A stretch of DNA of 5,739 bases from Myxococcales bacterium (lineage in GTDB: Bacteria; Myxococcota; Polyangia; Fen-1088). The notes under the pieces were generated by a model. The model was not told the DNA's origin. It did no database searches and worked only from the letters and a program-made list of their open reading frames with translations. Position numbers and translations under genes: made by a program. Where the stretch lies: positions 4,530-10,268 of the forward strand of contig PMBY01000371.1 of NCBI GenBank assembly GCA_003153875.1, given 5' to 3'. Below, piece by piece: positions 3,892 through 5,739 of the stretch (position 1 is the first letter of the stretch; each line of letters begins with the position of its first letter).

Positions 3892-5739
3892 TCACGCGTC
3901 CTGCAGGGCGCGCAGTTCGGCGTCGGTGTGGCGCAGGCGCGTGGCCAGCACGCGCGCCAGCCGGGCGAAGATCTTGATGCCGACCAGGGGCTGGGCGCGC
4001 ACCACTTCGTCGAAGCGGTCGCGCGAGATGACGTAGAGATCGGTGTCGGCCGTGGCCAGCGCGTCCGCCGAGCGCGGGCTGCGATCGAGAAAGGCCATGT
4101 CGCCGAAGAAGTGCCCGCGCCCGAAGGTCGCCAGGCACATGGGCTTGCCGCTGTCGAGGGCGACGGAGATACGCACGCCCCCGCGCCGGATCAGGTAGAG
4201 ATTGGCGCTGGCGTCCCCGCTGTGGAACACCTTCGCGCCGGCCGGAAGGAATTCTTCCTGCACACAGGCGCGCAGGGCCTCCAGAGTCTGGTCTTGCTCG
4301 AACTCGCGTGTCAGCTCGAACTCGGCCAGATCCAACGGCCGGCACTCCTCGGCTGCGGCTTGGCGGAGATCCTCCAGTGTGCGGTCCTCGGTCCATTCCA
4401 AGGCGTCGTCCAGGGTGCTGAAGATCTTCACGTTCTTGCTGGCGCGCACGATGCCCAGGTGGTGAAAATAGCCCTCCAGATCCTGTCCACTGGGCAACTG
4501 CGCGGGCAGACTGCTGAAGACCAGGTGGGCGCCTCGCTCGGCCAGCAAGGCCTCGAACTGTTCGAGCATGTGGGCCGCGGTAAAGTCCACGCTCTGCACC
4601 CGCCGCATGTCGAGGATGACGGTGCGGCTGTGCTTCAGGTCGGGCTCCAGCTCGGTGAACAACCGATCGGTGGTGCCGAAGAAAAGGTTGCCTTGCAGCT
4701 CGCAAACCGTGGTCTGCCGGCCCGCCTGCAGGAGAGCCTCTTTCTCGGCGGGCAGACGCTGCTTCTTCGACGAGATCTGGTGGCCGCCCAGCTTGCGGCG
4801 GATCACCGAGCTGCGCATCTGCTCGCGGATGAAGAGCATGATGGCCAATGCCAGGCCGACCCCGGCGGCGGCCATCAGGCTGTAGACCACGGCCACTATG
4901 ATCACGACCGCGATCACGCAGAAGTCGAGCACCGTGCTGCGCTGTCTGAGCAGGTGGAAGCTGGTGCGATCGAACATGCGGAAGGCGACGACTATGAGAA
5001 TGCCCGCCAGGGCGGCAATAGGAACCCAGCCCACCAGGCGGCTCAGCAGCAGAAAGACCAAGAGCGAGAACACGCCCTCAAACACGCCCGACAAGCGCGA
5101 CGTCCCGCCGCTGCCCACGTTGACCAGGGTGGCGCCCATGGTCCCGGCCCCGGGCATGCCGCCCACCAGCGCGGACACGATGTTGCCCGCCCCCTGGCCG
5201 ACCAGCTCGCGATTCGACCGGTGGCGACTGCGCGTGAGCGCGTCGACCACCACGCAGGTTTTCAGCGTGTCGATGGACAGCAGCGCGGAGAGAGTGAGGG
5301 CAGGCACCAGCAGCGTCTTGACCGTGGCCAGGCTGAGCAGGCCGAGGCCATGCCAACGGTCGGCTAGGCTGGCCAGCACCGAGCCGCCGGTTTCGGCTAT
5401 GGGACCGATGACCAGTGGGTTCTGTTCGAGGCGCAGCAAGTTGCCGTCGAGAAGACCCAGTCCGAAGTAGGCCAGCATGCCTCCGCACAGCCCCACCACC
5501 GGGGCTGGCAACTTGCGGGTCAGCCGGGGCGCGCCCAGCATGGCGGCGATGGTCACGCCGCCCACGATCATGCCTTGCCACTTCCACAGCGACGGCGTCA
5601 GCAGAGCGTGCATGCCCTGCACGTCCTTGGGCAAGCCGAAAAAGCGCGGCACCTGCGAGAGAAAGATCAGCACGGCCACGCCGCTCAAGTAGCCCGACAC
5701 CACCGGAAAAGGGATGTACTTGATCAGCCGGCCGCCGCC
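3892..5739 (-). CDS. SulP anion transporter with STAS and cyclic-nucleotide-binding domains (5' partial)
   Basis: SulP/SLC26 proteins are inner-membrane carriers for anions such as sulfate or bicarbonate; the substrate here cannot be told from sequence. The 5' end lies beyond 5739: the frame reads straight to the edge (GGGRLIKYIPFPVVSGYLSG, numbering from the first visible codon), leaving 615 residues. The membrane core covers about 1-305 and includes GNIVSALVGGMPGAGTMGAT (185-204) and NVGSGGTSRLSG (207-218), the SulP signature region. A STAS domain follows at about 340-450 (TVILDMRRVQSVDFTAAHML at 373-392, with Thr387 at the usual phosphorylatable Ser/Thr position). A CNBD lies at about 475-605: FLPAGAKVFHSGD, then LYLIRRGGVRISV and the cassette FGDMAFL...PRSAD (545-559), ending in a C-terminal helix. 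The cassette has Asp548 where Glu is usual but keeps the Arg (Arg556). The gene converges with the K+ channel, which also ends in a CNBD. About 100 N-terminal residues are probably missing. Confidence 0.93.
   Translation of the reverse strand, partial: GGGRLIKYIPFPVVSGYLSGVAVLIFLSQVPRFFGLPKDVQGMHALLTPSLWKWQGMIVGGVTIAAMLGAPRLTRKLPAPVVGLCGGMLAYFGLGLLDGNLLRLEQNPLVIGPIAETGGSVLASLADRWHGLGLLSLATVKTLLVPALTLSALLSIDTLKTCVVVDALTRSRHRSNRELVGQGAGNIVSALVGGMPGAGTMGATLVNVGSGGTSRLSGVFEGVFSLLVFLLLSRLVGWVPIAALAGILIVVAFRMFDRTSFHLLRQRSTVLDFCVIAVVIIVAVVYSLMAAAGVGLALAIMLFIREQMRSSVIRRKLGGHQISSKKQRLPAEKEALLQAGRQTTVCELQGNLFFGTTDRLFTELEPDLKHSRTVILDMRRVQSVDFTAAHMLEQFEALLAERGAHLVFSSLPAQLPSGQDLEGYFHHLGIVRASKNVKIFSTLDDALEWTEDRTLEDLRQAAAEECRPLDLAEFELTREFEQDQTLEALRACVQEEFLPAGAKVFHSGDASANLYLIRRGGVRISVALDSGKPMCLATFGRGHFFGDMAFLDRSPRSADALATADTDLYVISRDRFDEVVRAQPLVGIKIFARLARVLATRLRHTDAELRALQDA

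Noticed and set aside
3928..5367. 479-codon plus-strand ORF
   Set aside because: It is antisense to the SulP-STAS-CNBD gene. Its Gln/His/Gly/Ala-rich composition is typical of a GC-driven shadow frame.

Overview
This window is GC-rich, with the compact gene spacing of a proteobacterium. On the minus strand at the left edge, a zapA-type division gene is followed directly by an RNA-like segment that folds like 6S RNA. The zapA-ssrS order is typical of Beta- and Gammaproteobacteria. With the high GC content this suggests a betaproteobacterium or a GC-rich gammaproteobacterium. I cannot go below that level from sequence alone, and no insertion sequence, phage gene, CRISPR array or other mobile element is visible.

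Layout. (1) Positions 42-890, minus strand: a short operon-like run of a PilZ-domain protein (c-di-GMP receptor family), ZapA (FtsZ-ring stabiliser) and a candidate 6S RNA. (2) Positions 891-1139: a divergent intergenic region that must carry promoters for the PilZ run and for the tRNAs; only one weak candidate promoter is visible. (3) Positions 1140-1324, plus strand: tRNA-Lys(UUU) and tRNA-Glu(UUC) in tandem. Neither encodes CCA, and the Glu gene has C instead of the near-universal U at position 33. (4) Positions 1434-2357, plus strand: a short MetF-family methylenetetrahydrofolate reductase of the 'GPPKG/VTDNQ/GDHQ' type. (5) Positions 2358-2589: an intergenic region with two strong hairpins after metF and a foldable leader before the next gene. 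(6) Positions 2590-3867, plus strand: a six-TM cyclic-nucleotide-gated potassium channel with a full HCN/CNG-like C-linker. (7) Positions 3892-5739, minus strand, 5' end cut by the window: a SulP anion transporter fused to a STAS domain and then to a C-terminal cyclic-nucleotide-binding domain.

How the genes may work together. The left part is housekeeping: division, 6S RNA, tRNAs and one-carbon metabolism. The right part is more distinctive. Two unrelated membrane transport proteins, a K+ channel and a SulP carrier, each end in a cyclic-nucleotide-binding domain, and their genes converge with only 24 bp between stop codons. This suggests, but does not prove, that both respond to the same cyclic-nucleotide signal. 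With the PilZ gene, the window holds three potential nucleotide-second-messenger receptors. I see no clearly new system; the channel/SulP pair and the C33 tRNA-Glu are the best leads.
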